From DATLFS01 sp035540935 (GTDB lineage: Bacteria > Actinomycetota > CADDZG01 > WHSQ01), in assembly GCA_035540935.1 (NCBI GenBank), contig DATLFS010000124.1, forward strand, positions 1 through 20,881: 20,881 bases of DNA, in the 5' to 3' direction. How positions within the stretch are numbered: position 1 is the stretch's first letter; each line of letters opens with the position of its first letter. Shown piece by piece: positions 1 through 6,891 of this stretch. The translations under genes were made by a program, and so were the position numbers. Under the pieces are notes generated by a model. It saw only the letters and a program-made list of their open reading frames with translations, was not told the origin of the DNA and made no database searches.

Positions 1-729
1 CCCCGCGTTCCCACCGCCGGTGTTTCCGCCGGTGTTGCCCCCGCCGGTGCCGCTTCCGGGATCACCGGGTGTGCCGGGGTCGCCCGGACCGGGGTCGGGG
101 GGAGGCGCGATGTAGGCGGAGGAGGAGCCGGATGGGCCCGACGCCTTGCCGCCCGAGATCGTGCTGTTGCGGATCGCGACGACCCGGTAGGCGTGGTTGC
201 CCGGACCGGGGCTCTCCGAGTACGACGTGCCGCCGACCGTCGCCACGCCGGCGAAGCCGCCACCGGAATCGCGCTCTACGCGGTAGCCGGTGATGTCCGG
301 CTCGGGGTTGGAGTTCCAGGTGACGGTGATCGTGTCGCCGTTCGCCGAGGCGTTCACACCCGAAGGCGTGGACGGGGCGTTGTCGACGGTGACGTTGATC
401 GACTGCGAGTCGGAGGCGCCGCTGTTTTCCGTCGCGGTGCAACGCAGGCCGTAGCCGCCGTTGCGGAGGCCGTTCGTGGTCCAGGAATACGAGGTGCTGG
501 CGCTGTTCTGCACGCCGCCCGGAGCGTTCTTCGACACGAGAGATCCGTTGATGAACAGCTCGACCTTGCTGATGCCGCTCGAGCCCGAGCCCTGACACTG
601 GACCGTGATCGTGTTCTGAACAACCGCGCCGCTCGACAGGTTGGGGATGTTCGCCGACGCCGCGAACGCGGGCGCCGGGACGAGAGATATCGCCACCGCG
701 GCGGTCGCCACCAGCACCAGGCGCTTCAT
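1..729 (-). CDS. Secreted Ig-like/fibronectin type III surface protein (3' end beyond window)
   Basis: The frame is open for 243 codons from an ATG at 729 to the window edge, so the C-terminus is missing. Residues 1-23 form a signal peptide (MKR, hydrophobic core, AFA before the likely cleavage site). Residues about 26-116 look like a bacterial Ig-like beta-sandwich with two cysteines (Cys45, Cys97) that could form a disulfide. Residues about 119-208 are a fibronectin type III domain (TPSGV start, TVTWN, GYRVER and YRVVAI strands). From 209 on the chain is a Pro/Gly/Asn/Thr-rich linker, typical of wall-spanning spacers. The start overlaps the sortase stop in ATGA, so translation is probably coupled. 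I infer it is exported and perhaps a second sortase substrate, but any sorting signal lies outside the window. Its binding partner is unknown. Confidence 0.85.
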   Translation of the reverse strand, partial: MKRLVLVATAAVAISLVPAPAFAASANIPNLSSGAVVQNTITVQCQGSGSSGISKVELFINGSLVSKNAPGGVQNSASTSYSWTTNGLRNGGYGLRCTATENSGASDSQSINVTVDNAPSTPSGVNASANGDTITVTWNSNPEPDITGYRVERDSGGGFAGVATVGGTSYSESPGPGNHAYRVVAIRNSTISGGKASGPSGSSSAYIAPPPDPGPGDPGTPGDPGSGTGGGNTGGNTGGGNAG

Positions 730-1361
730 ACGGAGGTTCCCTTCTGTGCGACGTCGTTCGACGATTCGATCAACTTGGCCCTCACCACGATCCGGTATTG
801 CGCGCTGCCCTCCGGGTGGCACGAGGTGAGGGTCAGGAACGATCCACCTTTCGGGTAGTCGTGGATCGCGCTCCAGTCGTATGGGTCGACCACGATCGGC
901 CTTGAGATCACCTGATAGACGTGCCGTCCGATGGGCGTGGTGAGGATCACCTTGTCTCCCGGCCCGAGCTCGTCCATACGGTTGAAAGGCTTGCCGTAGG
1001 TCGTGCGATGACCGGCGATCGCCACGTTGCCGGGCTCGCCGGGGAGAGGCGTCTCGGGGTAGTGACCGGCGCCGGCTCGAAGCGCGGCGAGGGTCGTGCC
1101 CTCGACCACCAGCGTGTCCACGCCGATCCGGGGGATCTGGATGCGGGTGAGCGGGTCGCCGGTCTCGATCTTGCCGAGCTTGTAGCGCTCGGCGGATCCC
1201 GCTTGGGTGAACTCTCCGCGCAAGCCGTGCTGGATGCGCGCGGTCCACATGTCGGTGACGAACGGATACGAAGCGAACCCGAGCCCGGTGAGTGCGAGGA
1301 GGACCGCGAGGGCGGTGAGGCCCCTGCGAACCAACCTCGGCGAAAGCCGTCGGATCTTCAT
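726..1361 (-). CDS. Class E-type sortase (LPXTG transpeptidase)
   Basis: 211 aa. The protein has a basic N-terminus and one membrane segment (about residues 13-33), giving a membrane-anchored enzyme with its catalytic domain outside. Sortase catalytic residues are all visible: His118 in AGHRTTYGKPF, Cys181 in TLTSC, and Arg190 in QYRIVV. The HRTTYG-PF and SC-PEGSAQYR patterns are those of actinobacterial class E sortases, which cleave a sorting pentapeptide between Thr and Gly and transfer the protein to a wall peptide. It lies 44 bp after the LPVTG protein gene on the same strand and overlaps the next gene by four bases (ATGA), so substrate and enzyme are probably co-transcribed. The ATG at 1361 is preceded by a GAGAAG/GAGG purine stretch. 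Family assignment is firm; the class E call is by motif only. Confidence 0.9.
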   Translation of the reverse strand: MKIRRLSPRLVRRGLTALAVLLALTGLGFASYPFVTDMWTARIQHGLRGEFTQAGSAERYKLGKIETGDPLTRIQIPRIGVDTLVVEGTTLAALRAGAGHYPETPLPGEPGNVAIAGHRTTYGKPFNRMDELGPGDKVILTTPIGRHVYQVISRPIVVDPYDWSAIHDYPKGGSFLTLTSCHPEGSAQYRIVVRAKLIESSNDVAQKGTSV

Positions 1362-1405
1362 CCTCGTGCTCTTCTCACCAGGCTCGGGTTCGACTACTTA
1401 CTTCT

Positions 1406-2704
1406 TTACCGGTCGCCGAAGCGGCGACGGACGACGAGGGTTCCCGCGGCGCTCACGAGGAGCACGAGGGCGAGCGTGCCGAAGGGCAGCGCTCCACCGG
1501 TCACCGGAAGCGACGTGGGCGGCTTCTTCTGCACCGGAGGCGTCGTCTCTTCGGTCGTGTCGGCGGTGACGCCGGCGACGGTGCGGCCGAGCGCCAAACG
1601 GATGCCGCCGTTCACACCCTTGAGCAGGTGCAGGCTCACCGCGTCCGCAGCTGCGGTCGCACGGCCCTCACCCTCCTCGGTGCTGCTGGAGGCCGCCGTG
1701 ATCGTCGACTCGGCCGGCGTGCCCTGGAGGACCGTGACCGACTGACCCGGAGCAACCGAGACCTCGACGTACTTCGGCGTGGGCGAGGTGACGTCGCGGA
1801 CCTTGACGGTCACGATCGCAGCCGATGCCGCCGCGTCCGCGCTGGCGGTGACGTTGTCGAGGGTCGCGGACGAACGCGACTGCCCGACCTCGATGATCAC
1901 GAGTCCGTTCTCGAGCGGGTCGGCCGCGCCGACCTGCAGGCCCTGCGCGTCGACCGTGGGAAGACCCAGCAGGCCGATCCGTGCCCCTGCGGCCATGGAG
2001 TCGACCGTGACCGTCTGGCCCTTGGGGGTGATATTCGACTCGGACGGGCCGAGCTCGATCTTGATCGCCTCGGTGTCGGTCGCCCCCTGGACGATCTGAA
2101 GGATGTTCTCGAGCGCGCCCTGGACCTCCTGCGGCGCGGCGTCGAGCACCGGAGCCAGCGTGTTCGTCAGGTCCTGGACGAGGTTGTCGATCGTGCCCTG
2201 GTTGATCCCGCCGGGAAGCAGGCTCTGGAGCAGGGCGACGTCCAGCGGCGCCTTCGCCCCGAGCTCGAGGATCTTGCCCGAGTTCTTCGAGATCGGCAGT
2301 CCGCTCTTCGACAGGTTCGACAGCGACGAGCCGCACGCAACCCGCAGCGTGAGCACGCTGTTCAGCGGAGCCGGCAGCGATCCCGAGCAGGTCGGGTTGC
2401 CGTCACCCGGGGTGCCCGGGTAGCGCGTGACGACGGTGTTCTCGTCGGAGCACGGCAGGTTGTCGGGGTCGGCGTCGTTCCCGAGCAACGTGCACTGGCC
2501 GGCGCCTACGCCGAGCACCTGCGGCGTGGAGTCGGCCTTCGTCAGCGAGAGCCCCAGCGTGACCCCCTGGTCGCCGAGCGCGACCTCGAGCGCCCGGGCC
2601 TCACCCGTGAGCGCGAAATTCGTGCGCTGCTTGGCGCCTGCAGGGGTTCCCGCGAGGGCCCCTATCAGCGCCACCAGCGCCAGTACCGCGAAGCGTTTCT
2701 TCAC
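1406..2704 (-). CDS. LPVTG cell-wall-anchored surface protein, function unknown
   Basis: 432 aa. The order is a signal peptide (residues 1-24, MKKRF then a hydrophobic stretch ending AGA), a long extracellular region, a Thr/Pro/Lys-rich spacer, the sorting signal LPVTG at 399-403, a hydrophobic helix, and a basic tail (VRRRFGDR). This is the complete tripartite cell-wall sorting signal. The mature part has cysteines near residues 70-125 that may pair, a Leu/Asn/Gln-rich amphipathic middle (about 150-220), and beta-rich segments with many Val/Ser/Ala. I do not recognise a catalytic domain; actinobacterial 'choice-of-anchor' surface proteins are the nearest resemblance. The GTG start at 2704 is fixed by a strong GAGGAGGAG. 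It is first in the operon, ahead of the sortase that probably anchors it. Confidence 0.85.
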   Translation of the reverse strand: MKKRFAVLALVALIGALAGTPAGAKQRTNFALTGEARALEVALGDQGVTLGLSLTKADSTPQVLGVGAGQCTLLGNDADPDNLPCSDENTVVTRYPGTPGDGNPTCSGSLPAPLNSVLTLRVACGSSLSNLSKSGLPISKNSGKILELGAKAPLDVALLQSLLPGGINQGTIDNLVQDLTNTLAPVLDAAPQEVQGALENILQIVQGATDTEAIKIELGPSESNITPKGQTVTVDSMAAGARIGLLGLPTVDAQGLQVGAADPLENGLVIIEVGQSRSSATLDNVTASADAAASAAIVTVKVRDVTSPTPKYVEVSVAPGQSVTVLQGTPAESTITAASSSTEEGEGRATAAADAVSLHLLKGVNGGIRLALGRTVAGVTADTTEETTPPVQKKPPTSLPVTGGALPFGTLALVLLVSAAGTLVVRRRFGDR

Positions 2705-2707
2705 TAG

Positions 2708-2716
2708 CTCCTCCTC
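2708..2716 (-). promoter_or_regulatory. Ribosome binding site fixing the GTG start of the LPVTG protein
   Basis: On the minus strand GAGGAGGAG lies three bases before the GTG at 2704-2702. The strong purine run, followed at once by a typical signal peptide (MKKRF), supports GTG as the true start. Confidence 0.75.
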
Positions 2717-2787
2717 TGCCCGTCTGCTACCCCGCGTGATGACCTCGCTACTCTCCGTGCTCGGTCCACAACCCTCGTTCGCTTCTT

Positions 2788-2805
2788 CGGCAGGTGCTCC
2801 TGCCG
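2788..2805 (-). repeat. Hairpin in the putative leader of the LPVTG operon
   Basis: Perfect 7-bp stem (CGGCAGG / CCTGCCG) closing a four-base loop. On the minus strand it lies about 83 nt before the GTG start of the surface protein, inside the probable 5' leader. No U-run follows, so it is not an obvious terminator. It could stabilise the mRNA or take part in regulation. Confidence 0.6.
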
Positions 2806-2883
2806 CCCTAACTGGAAAAAGCTTCTTGATTCTGGGGCAAATTAACTACTATGTCCCGTTTGTTGGCCTATTTTTTTTCGGCA

Positions 2884-2911
2884 CTTCTTCGCCTGCCCCG
2901 CAGAGAAGAAG
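2884..2911. repeat. Inverted repeat CTTCTTC / GAAGAAG
   Basis: 7-bp perfect stem (2884-2890 with 2905-2911) and a 14-nt loop, next to the T8 tract at 2871-2878. In neither direction does the T-run follow the stem as in an intrinsic terminator: in plus orientation it precedes the stem, and in minus orientation it reads as A's. Confidence 0.4.
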
Positions 2912-2930
2912 GCACAAACGTGAATACTGC

Positions 2931-2961
2931 CGCGAAGCGAGGCGGGCCGCAACCCTTCGCG
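2931..2961. repeat. Inverted repeat CGCGAAG / CTTCGCG
   Basis: Perfect 7-bp arms (2931-2937, 2955-2961) around a 17-nt loop, lying between the probable terminator of the acyl-CoA synthetase and the LPVTG operon leader. It may be part of transcription termination or a structured RNA; function unknown. Confidence 0.45.
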
Positions 2962-2978
2962 TACGGGACATAACGCTG

Positions 2979-2997
2979 CGCAACCGAAATGGTTGCG
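2979..2997 (-). terminator. Candidate terminator hairpin after the acyl-CoA synthetase
   Basis: On the minus strand the stop codon (3005-3003) is followed five bases later by a perfect 7-bp stem, CGCAACC / GGTTGCG, with a five-base loop. There is no U-tract, which is common for high-G+C actinobacterial terminators, so the call rests on position and symmetry alone. Confidence 0.4.
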
Positions 2998-3002
2998 AGT
3001 GT

Positions 3003-4640
3003 TTACTTCTCGAGCAGCTCGCGCACCCGCGCCTTGATGACCTTGCCCGTGCCGGTGCGCGGGAGATCGTCGACCACGGCGACCCGGCGCGGCACCTTGT
3101 AAGAAGCGAGCTCGCTCCGGCAGGCCTCGATCACCTGCTGCTCCGTCACGTCTCCGACGACCGCCGCCGCCAGGACCTGCCCGTACTCCGGATCTTCGAT
3201 CCCGAGCACCGCCGCCTCCTGCACGCCGGGGACGCCCTCTATGGCTGCCTCGACCTCGACCGGGTAGACGTTCTCGCCGCCGACCACGACCATGTCGTCG
3301 GCCCGCCCCTCGATGAAGAGGTATCCCTCCTCGTCCTGGCGGCCGACGTCTCCGATCGAGAGGAAGCCCTCTCTCTCCTGGCGAGATCCACCGCCGGTGT
3401 AGCCCTCGAACGCGACCTCGCTCCGGACGAAGATCTCGCCCGGCGCGCCCGCGGCCACCCGCTTCCCGTCGCCGTCGAACAGAGCCAGCTCGATCCCCGG
3501 CACGGGGCGACCGACTGACGTCGGCCGCTTCTCCAGATCCTCCGGAGTGGCGATGGAGACCCATCCCGCCTCCGTCGAGCCGTAGAGGTCGTAAACGACC
3601 GGCCCGAACACCTCGGAGGCGGCGCGCCGGAGCTCCGGCGACATGGCGGAACCGCTCGCGAGGACGACGCGCAGCGACGAGAGGTCGCAAGCGCGCTCCT
3701 CTGGCGGGAGGTTGCAGATGCGCCGGATCATCACGGGAACGAACGAGGCGGCCGTGGCGCGGTGCCGTTCGATCAGCCGCAGCGACTCTTCGGGCCCGAA
3801 CCTCTCCGGCAGGACGAGGGTCGCGCCGAGAGCGATCGCGAAGGTGACCGTCGCCAAGCCGAAGGAATGGAAGAGCGGCGCCGGACACAGCACGATGTCG
3901 TCCCGGCGGTAAGGGATGACCTGCAGCAGATTCGTGAGCGCGGAGACTCCGGCGGCCGAGGCGTCCCGTCGAGCACCCTTCGGCGCGCCGGTCGTGCCCG
4001 ACGTATGGATGATGACCTTGGGCACCGCGCGCTTGCGCGTGAATGGAGCGGGCGGGCGTCCGGCGCCACGGGCGAGGAACTCGTCGTAGGGGGTCGATCC
4101 GGCGAGGGCCTCCGTCGGGTCCCCGGCGGCCACGAGCGGGAGGCCGTCCGGGCGGATCGCCTCAACCTGCTCTTTGTGCTTCACGTCGTAGAGGAGCAGA
4201 CGCGGCTGCGCGTTCTCGATCGACGCCGCGAGCTCCCGGGTCTTCCCCCAGGTGTTCAGGGGAGCCGCTACGAACCCGGCTTTCTGCGTCGCGAGCAGGA
4301 GCTCCACGAACTCGCGCCCGTTCCGGAGCAGCGCCGCGATCGTCTCTCCGGGCTGCACGCCGGCGCCGATGAGGGCGTGTGCCAGTCGATTCGCCCGGCC
4401 GTCCAACTCGCGCCACGTGAGACTGCCGTCGCGGTCGTGGATCGCGGGCTTCCCGCCCACCACGAGAGAGTTCATCTGGCTCACGACCCCGAGCGACGGG
4501 CCACGTCCGAGGAGCCATGGGAGCGCCGCCGATACGGCGATCGGGCTCAACGGGCTCACCGCGCCGGCCTCCCGCAGGCGGCGCATGTTCGCCGGCTTCA
4601 CGAACTGGCCGACCTGCCGCAGCCCTTCGATCGCGCTCAC
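3003..4640 (-). CDS. Acyl-CoA synthetase (AMP-forming, ANL superfamily)
   Basis: 545 aa, usual for fatty-acyl-CoA ligases, which activate a carboxylic acid as acyl-AMP and then transfer it to CoA. The ATP-binding loop TSGTTGAPKG is at residues 213-222. Further core motifs follow: PLFHSFG, YDLYGSTEAG, then GDVGRQDEEGYLFIEGRADD and GGENVYP at the hinge. The conserved C-terminal Lys is in RTGTGK at about 533. The GTG start at 4640 overlaps the patatin stop (GTGA) and has GGAAGA upstream, so it is probably translated by coupling to the lipase. The reading frame stays open for another kilobase upstream, but that part is Arg-rich, matches no family and overlaps the patatin gene. Chain length preference cannot be read from the sequence. 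I infer it activates acids released by the neighbouring lipase. Confidence 0.9.
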   Translation of the reverse strand: MSAIEGLRQVGQFVKPANMRRLREAGAVSPLSPIAVSAALPWLLGRGPSLGVVSQMNSLVVGGKPAIHDRDGSLTWRELDGRANRLAHALIGAGVQPGETIAALLRNGREFVELLLATQKAGFVAAPLNTWGKTRELAASIENAQPRLLLYDVKHKEQVEAIRPDGLPLVAAGDPTEALAGSTPYDEFLARGAGRPPAPFTRKRAVPKVIIHTSGTTGAPKGARRDASAAGVSALTNLLQVIPYRRDDIVLCPAPLFHSFGLATVTFAIALGATLVLPERFGPEESLRLIERHRATAASFVPVMIRRICNLPPEERACDLSSLRVVLASGSAMSPELRRAASEVFGPVVYDLYGSTEAGWVSIATPEDLEKRPTSVGRPVPGIELALFDGDGKRVAAGAPGEIFVRSEVAFEGYTGGGSRQEREGFLSIGDVGRQDEEGYLFIEGRADDMVVVGGENVYPVEVEAAIEGVPGVQEAAVLGIEDPEYGQVLAAAVVGDVTEQQVIEACRSELASYKVPRRVAVVDDLPRTGTGKVIKARVRELLEK

Positions 4641-5647
4641 GAGGTCTTCCGCCGCGTGTGAGGGGCCGACATCGCCTCGAGAACCGGGTGGCCGTCCGTC
4701 TCCTCGAGGGCGCGCACCGCCCCTGCCCGGGCTCCTTCCGCCACCGCGGCCCGGTCGTGGTGCCTCATCGAGTTCGTGCCGTGGATGGCAAGATCCGCCA
4801 GCCACGGCCGGAGGACGAGGACCTCGGCGCCCTCCGCCCGCGCCGCCCGCACCTCGCGTCGCAGCGAGCGGGCGAAGGCGGAGCGCACTACGACCGGCGC
4901 CCAGCGGCGCGGGTCGCGTATCGGGATCGGCCCGTCTTTCCTGTAGCCGAGCGGCGCGATGCACAGGATCCGGTCGCAGCCCGCCTGGGCGGCCAGGTCC
5001 ACCGAGGTCGCGCTGACGATGCCCCCGTCGACGTAGCGGCCGTCGCCGATCCGGACGGCAGGGAACACGCCGGGGATCGCACACGATGCTGCGACCGCGT
5101 CCGGCAGTGCGGCCTCCGGCGCTCCCGGCGCGCCGAACGCCACGCGGCGCCCCGTGTAGATGTCCGCGGCGGAGATGTAGAGCTTGGGATCCTGCGGGAA
5201 GTCCCTGGGGAGGTCCTCGTGGAACCTCAGGCGCGTCTCGTCGGTGGAGTAGAGGCCGGACGGGAACGCGCGGCGCAGGCGCGCGGGGAGTCTTGCCGCT
5301 CCTGGGACATAGCCCCGGGAGGAAGCCATGGCGAAGACCGACCCGACGGTGCGGCGCGCCCGCTCGCCTGGCGAGTGCCACAAGGGGACGAACAGCCTGC
5401 CGACCTCTTGCCGCTGCTCGTCGGGGTCGACCACCGCGTCGGGGTGGCGGCCGTGGGCGTACTCGTAGAAGGACTCCTGCGGCCAGCCGGTGGCGAAATA
5501 CGACGCGATCACCGAGCCGGCGCTCGTCCCGACGATCAGGTCGGCGCGCCGTAGATCGAAGCCCTTCTCGTGGAGAGCCTTCAGGACGCCGGCGTGATAT
5601 CCGAGCCCGATGAGCCCACCGCCGCCGAGGACGAGACCGACCTTCAT
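4637..5647 (-). CDS. Patatin-like phospholipase/esterase
   Basis: 336 aa. The N-terminus begins directly with the Gly-rich oxyanion loop (GLVLGGGGLIG, residues 4-14). The nucleophile elbow GTSAG follows with Ser42, and the catalytic Asp is in DGG at 207-209, making the Ser-Asp dyad of the patatin/RssA family. These enzymes hydrolyse acyl esters of lipids. There is no signal peptide, so it is cytoplasmic or loosely membrane-bound. The ATG at 5647 is chosen because the family starts this close to the Gly loop and because a TATGTT box lies eight bases upstream, consistent with a leaderless mRNA. Downstream it overlaps the acyl-CoA synthetase by four bases, so the two probably act in sequence, releasing a fatty acid and then activating it. 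Confidence 0.88.
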   Translation of the reverse strand: MKVGLVLGGGGLIGLGYHAGVLKALHEKGFDLRRADLIVGTSAGSVIASYFATGWPQESFYEYAHGRHPDAVVDPDEQRQEVGRLFVPLWHSPGERARRTVGSVFAMASSRGYVPGAARLPARLRRAFPSGLYSTDETRLRFHEDLPRDFPQDPKLYISAADIYTGRRVAFGAPGAPEAALPDAVAASCAIPGVFPAVRIGDGRYVDGGIVSATSVDLAAQAGCDRILCIAPLGYRKDGPIPIRDPRRWAPVVVRSAFARSLRREVRAARAEGAEVLVLRPWLADLAIHGTNSMRHHDRAAVAEGARAGAVRALEETDGHPVLEAMSAPHTRRKTS

Positions 5648-5655
5648 GTCGGTGG

Positions 5656-5665
5656 AACATACCCT
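5656..5665. promoter_or_regulatory. Overlapping divergent -10 boxes (patatin / PPOX)
   Basis: AACATACCCT fits ANNNTANNNT. Read rightward, TACCCT (5660-5665) lies six bases before the PPOX ATG. Read leftward, TATGTT (5661-5656) lies eight bases before the patatin ATG. The two boxes share the central TA. Neither gene has a convincing Shine-Dalgarno, so both mRNAs may be leaderless. No clear -35 was seen. Confidence 0.55.
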
Positions 5666-5671
5666 TGCGCG

Positions 5672-6133
5672 ATGAGCCCCCGCAGGGACGTCTCGATGCC
5701 GCGGGACGAGGTGCTCGGTTTCCTCGATCTCCCGCTCGTCGCCACCCTTACAACGCTCGGGCGTGACGGCTGGCCTCACTCGACCGGGATGTGGTTCGTC
5801 CGGTTCGAGGACGAGATCCGGATGTGGACCTTCGCGAAGAGCCAGAAGGCGACGAACCTGCGCCGCGATCCGCGCGCGGCGTTCATGGTGGAGGAAGGCA
5901 GTGAGTACGGCGAGCTGCGGGGGGTGCTCGTTCGAGCGGAAGTCCGCACGGTCACCGATTTTGAAGCCGTGGCCGCCGTCGGCCGCGCGCTCTACGAGCG
6001 TTACTCGCAGCCCTACACCGGCATCCCATATGAGGGGGTGCCGCAAGCCGAGGTCGAACGCCAGGCGGTGAAGAGGGTTGCTCTTGTGCTGCCCCTGACG
6101 CGCGTGGCGTCGTGGGACCACCGGCGACTGTGA
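5672..6133 (+). CDS. Pyridoxamine 5'-phosphate oxidase-like split-barrel protein (F420/FMN type)
   Basis: 153 aa. The pattern FLDLPLVATLTTLGRDGWPHSTGMWF-, then KATNLRRDPRAAFMVE, is that of the flavin/F420-binding split barrel of the PPOX superfamily, in which the first strand pair and the K-NLRRDPR segment bind the cofactor phosphate. Actinobacterial members often use F420H2 to reduce quinones, biliverdin or other small molecules; the substrate here is unknown. The ATG at 5672 is favoured by the TACCCT box six bases upstream; an ATG at 5696 is a possible internal alternative. The stop abuts that of the convergent SDR with no spacer. Confidence 0.8.
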   Translation: MSPRRDVSMPRDEVLGFLDLPLVATLTTLGRDGWPHSTGMWFVRFEDEIRMWTFAKSQKATNLRRDPRAAFMVEEGSEYGELRGVLVRAEVRTVTDFEAVAAVGRALYERYSQPYTGIPYEGVPQAEVERQAVKRVALVLPLTRVASWDHRRL

Positions 6134-6877
6134 TCAGTCGTCTTGGTCGCGCGCGATGAGCGTGGACGAAGCTTGCGCCAGCGGGCGGACGATGATCTCG
6201 TCGATGTTCACGTGCGGCGGGCGCGTCACGGCCCACGCGATGCAGTCCGCGACGTCCTCCGCCGTGAGCGGCGTCATGCCGCGGTAGGGGCGCTCGGCGG
6301 CTTCCTCGTCTCCGTCGAAGCGGACGAGCGAGAACTCCGTCTTGACGAGGCCCGGCGCGACCTCGGTGACCCGCACCGGCTTCCCCAACAGCTCGAGCCT
6401 GAGCGTCCGTGTCAGGACACGGACCGCGTGCTTCGTCATCGTGTACCCCGCGCCACCGGGATACGCCTCGATCCCGGCGGTGGAGCCGACGTTCACGATG
6501 TGGCCTCTGCCGCTAGCGATCAGCTTGGGGATGAGCGGCCGCGTGACCCGCAACAGGCCCAGCACGTTCGTCTCCCACATAGCGACCGTTCGCTCGTCTT
6601 CGAGCTCCGCCACCTCCTGCAAGCCTGAGGCGCGGCCCGCGTTGTTGACGAGCACGTCACAGCTCTCGATGCCCTCGCAGAAGCTCTGCACCGAGCGCGC
6701 GTCGCGCACGTCGAGCGGGAGGGCGACCCCTCCAGTGGTGGCGGCGATCTCCTCGATGCGCTCGAGGCGGCGCGCGCCGAGGATGACGCGGAACCCTTCT
6801 GACGCGAGCCGGCGCGCCGTTTCGGCTCCGATGCCGGCCGATGCTCCCGTGACGACGGCAACCCGCTGCTCGTTCAT
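6134..6877 (-). CDS. Short-chain dehydrogenase/reductase (classical, YdfG-like)
   Basis: 247 aa, standard for classical SDRs. The Rossmann cofactor loop TGASAGIG is at 10-17, the NNAG motif at 78-81, and the catalytic residues are Ser132, Tyr145 and Lys149 (YTMTK). ARR after the second strand suggests NADP(H) preference, by analogy with related SDRs. PGLVKTEF follows as usual. Sequence character resembles the serine 3-dehydrogenase/YdfG group acting on 3-hydroxy acids, but the substrate is not proven. It is convergent with the PPOX gene (no spacer) and divergent from arginase with only 14 bp between start codons. I see no good Shine-Dalgarno; AACGAT six bases upstream is a weak -10 candidate. 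Confidence 0.85.
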   Translation of the reverse strand: MNEQRVAVVTGASAGIGAETARRLASEGFRVILGARRLERIEEIAATTGGVALPLDVRDARSVQSFCEGIESCDVLVNNAGRASGLQEVAELEDERTVAMWETNVLGLLRVTRPLIPKLIASGRGHIVNVGSTAGIEAYPGGAGYTMTKHAVRVLTRTLRLELLGKPVRVTEVAPGLVKTEFSLVRFDGDEEAAERPYRGMTPLTAEDVADCIAWAVTRPPHVNIDEIIVRPLAQASSTLIARDQDD

Positions 6878-6891
6878 GGGAGCATCGTTGC

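Larger units (their letters stand above)
2850..2972. repeat. Spaced 10-bp inverted repeat (TATGTCCCGT / ACGGGACATA)
   Basis: TATGTCCCGT at 2850-2859 is exactly the reverse complement of ACGGGACATA at 2963-2972, with about 100 bp between. Both copies are in the non-coding stretch upstream of the LPVTG operon. Two identical, opposed half-sites suggest binding sites for a regulator, possibly with looping. No protein can be assigned from the sequence. Confidence 0.5.
2705..3002. other. Long intergenic region with several inverted repeats
   Basis: 298 bp without a credible gene on either strand, locally much richer in A+T than its surroundings (for example eight T's at 2871-2878). It separates the acyl-CoA synthetase 3' end from the LPVTG operon. 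On the minus strand a TAATTT (2844-2839) could serve as a -10 box, which would give a leader of about 130 nt containing the hairpin at 2788-2805. No clear -35 was found. I compared it by eye with cyclic-di-GMP and ydaO-type riboswitch consensus and saw no convincing match. Individual repeats are listed separately. Confidence 0.6.

Noticed and set aside
1628..2707. Long plus-strand frame opposite the LPVTG protein gene
   Set aside because: Arg/Asp-rich composition expected from the opposite strand of a high-G+C gene, with no motif or ribosome site. The minus-strand frame has a signal peptide and sorting signal.
2871..2911. Intrinsic terminator from the T8 tract and CTTCTTC/GAAGAAG stem
   Set aside because: The T-run precedes the stem in plus orientation and reads as A's in minus orientation, so it is in the wrong place for either direction.
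2705..3002. Cyclic-di-GMP or ydaO-type riboswitch before the surface-protein operon
   Set aside because: I looked for the conserved cores by eye and found no acceptable match; only generic hairpins remain.
4641..5660. Upstream extension of the acyl-CoA synthetase frame, adding about 340 residues in front of the GTG
   Set aside because: The extra part is Arg/Pro-rich with no family pattern and lies over the patatin gene, which has clear catalytic motifs. The synthetase domain begins normally at 4640.
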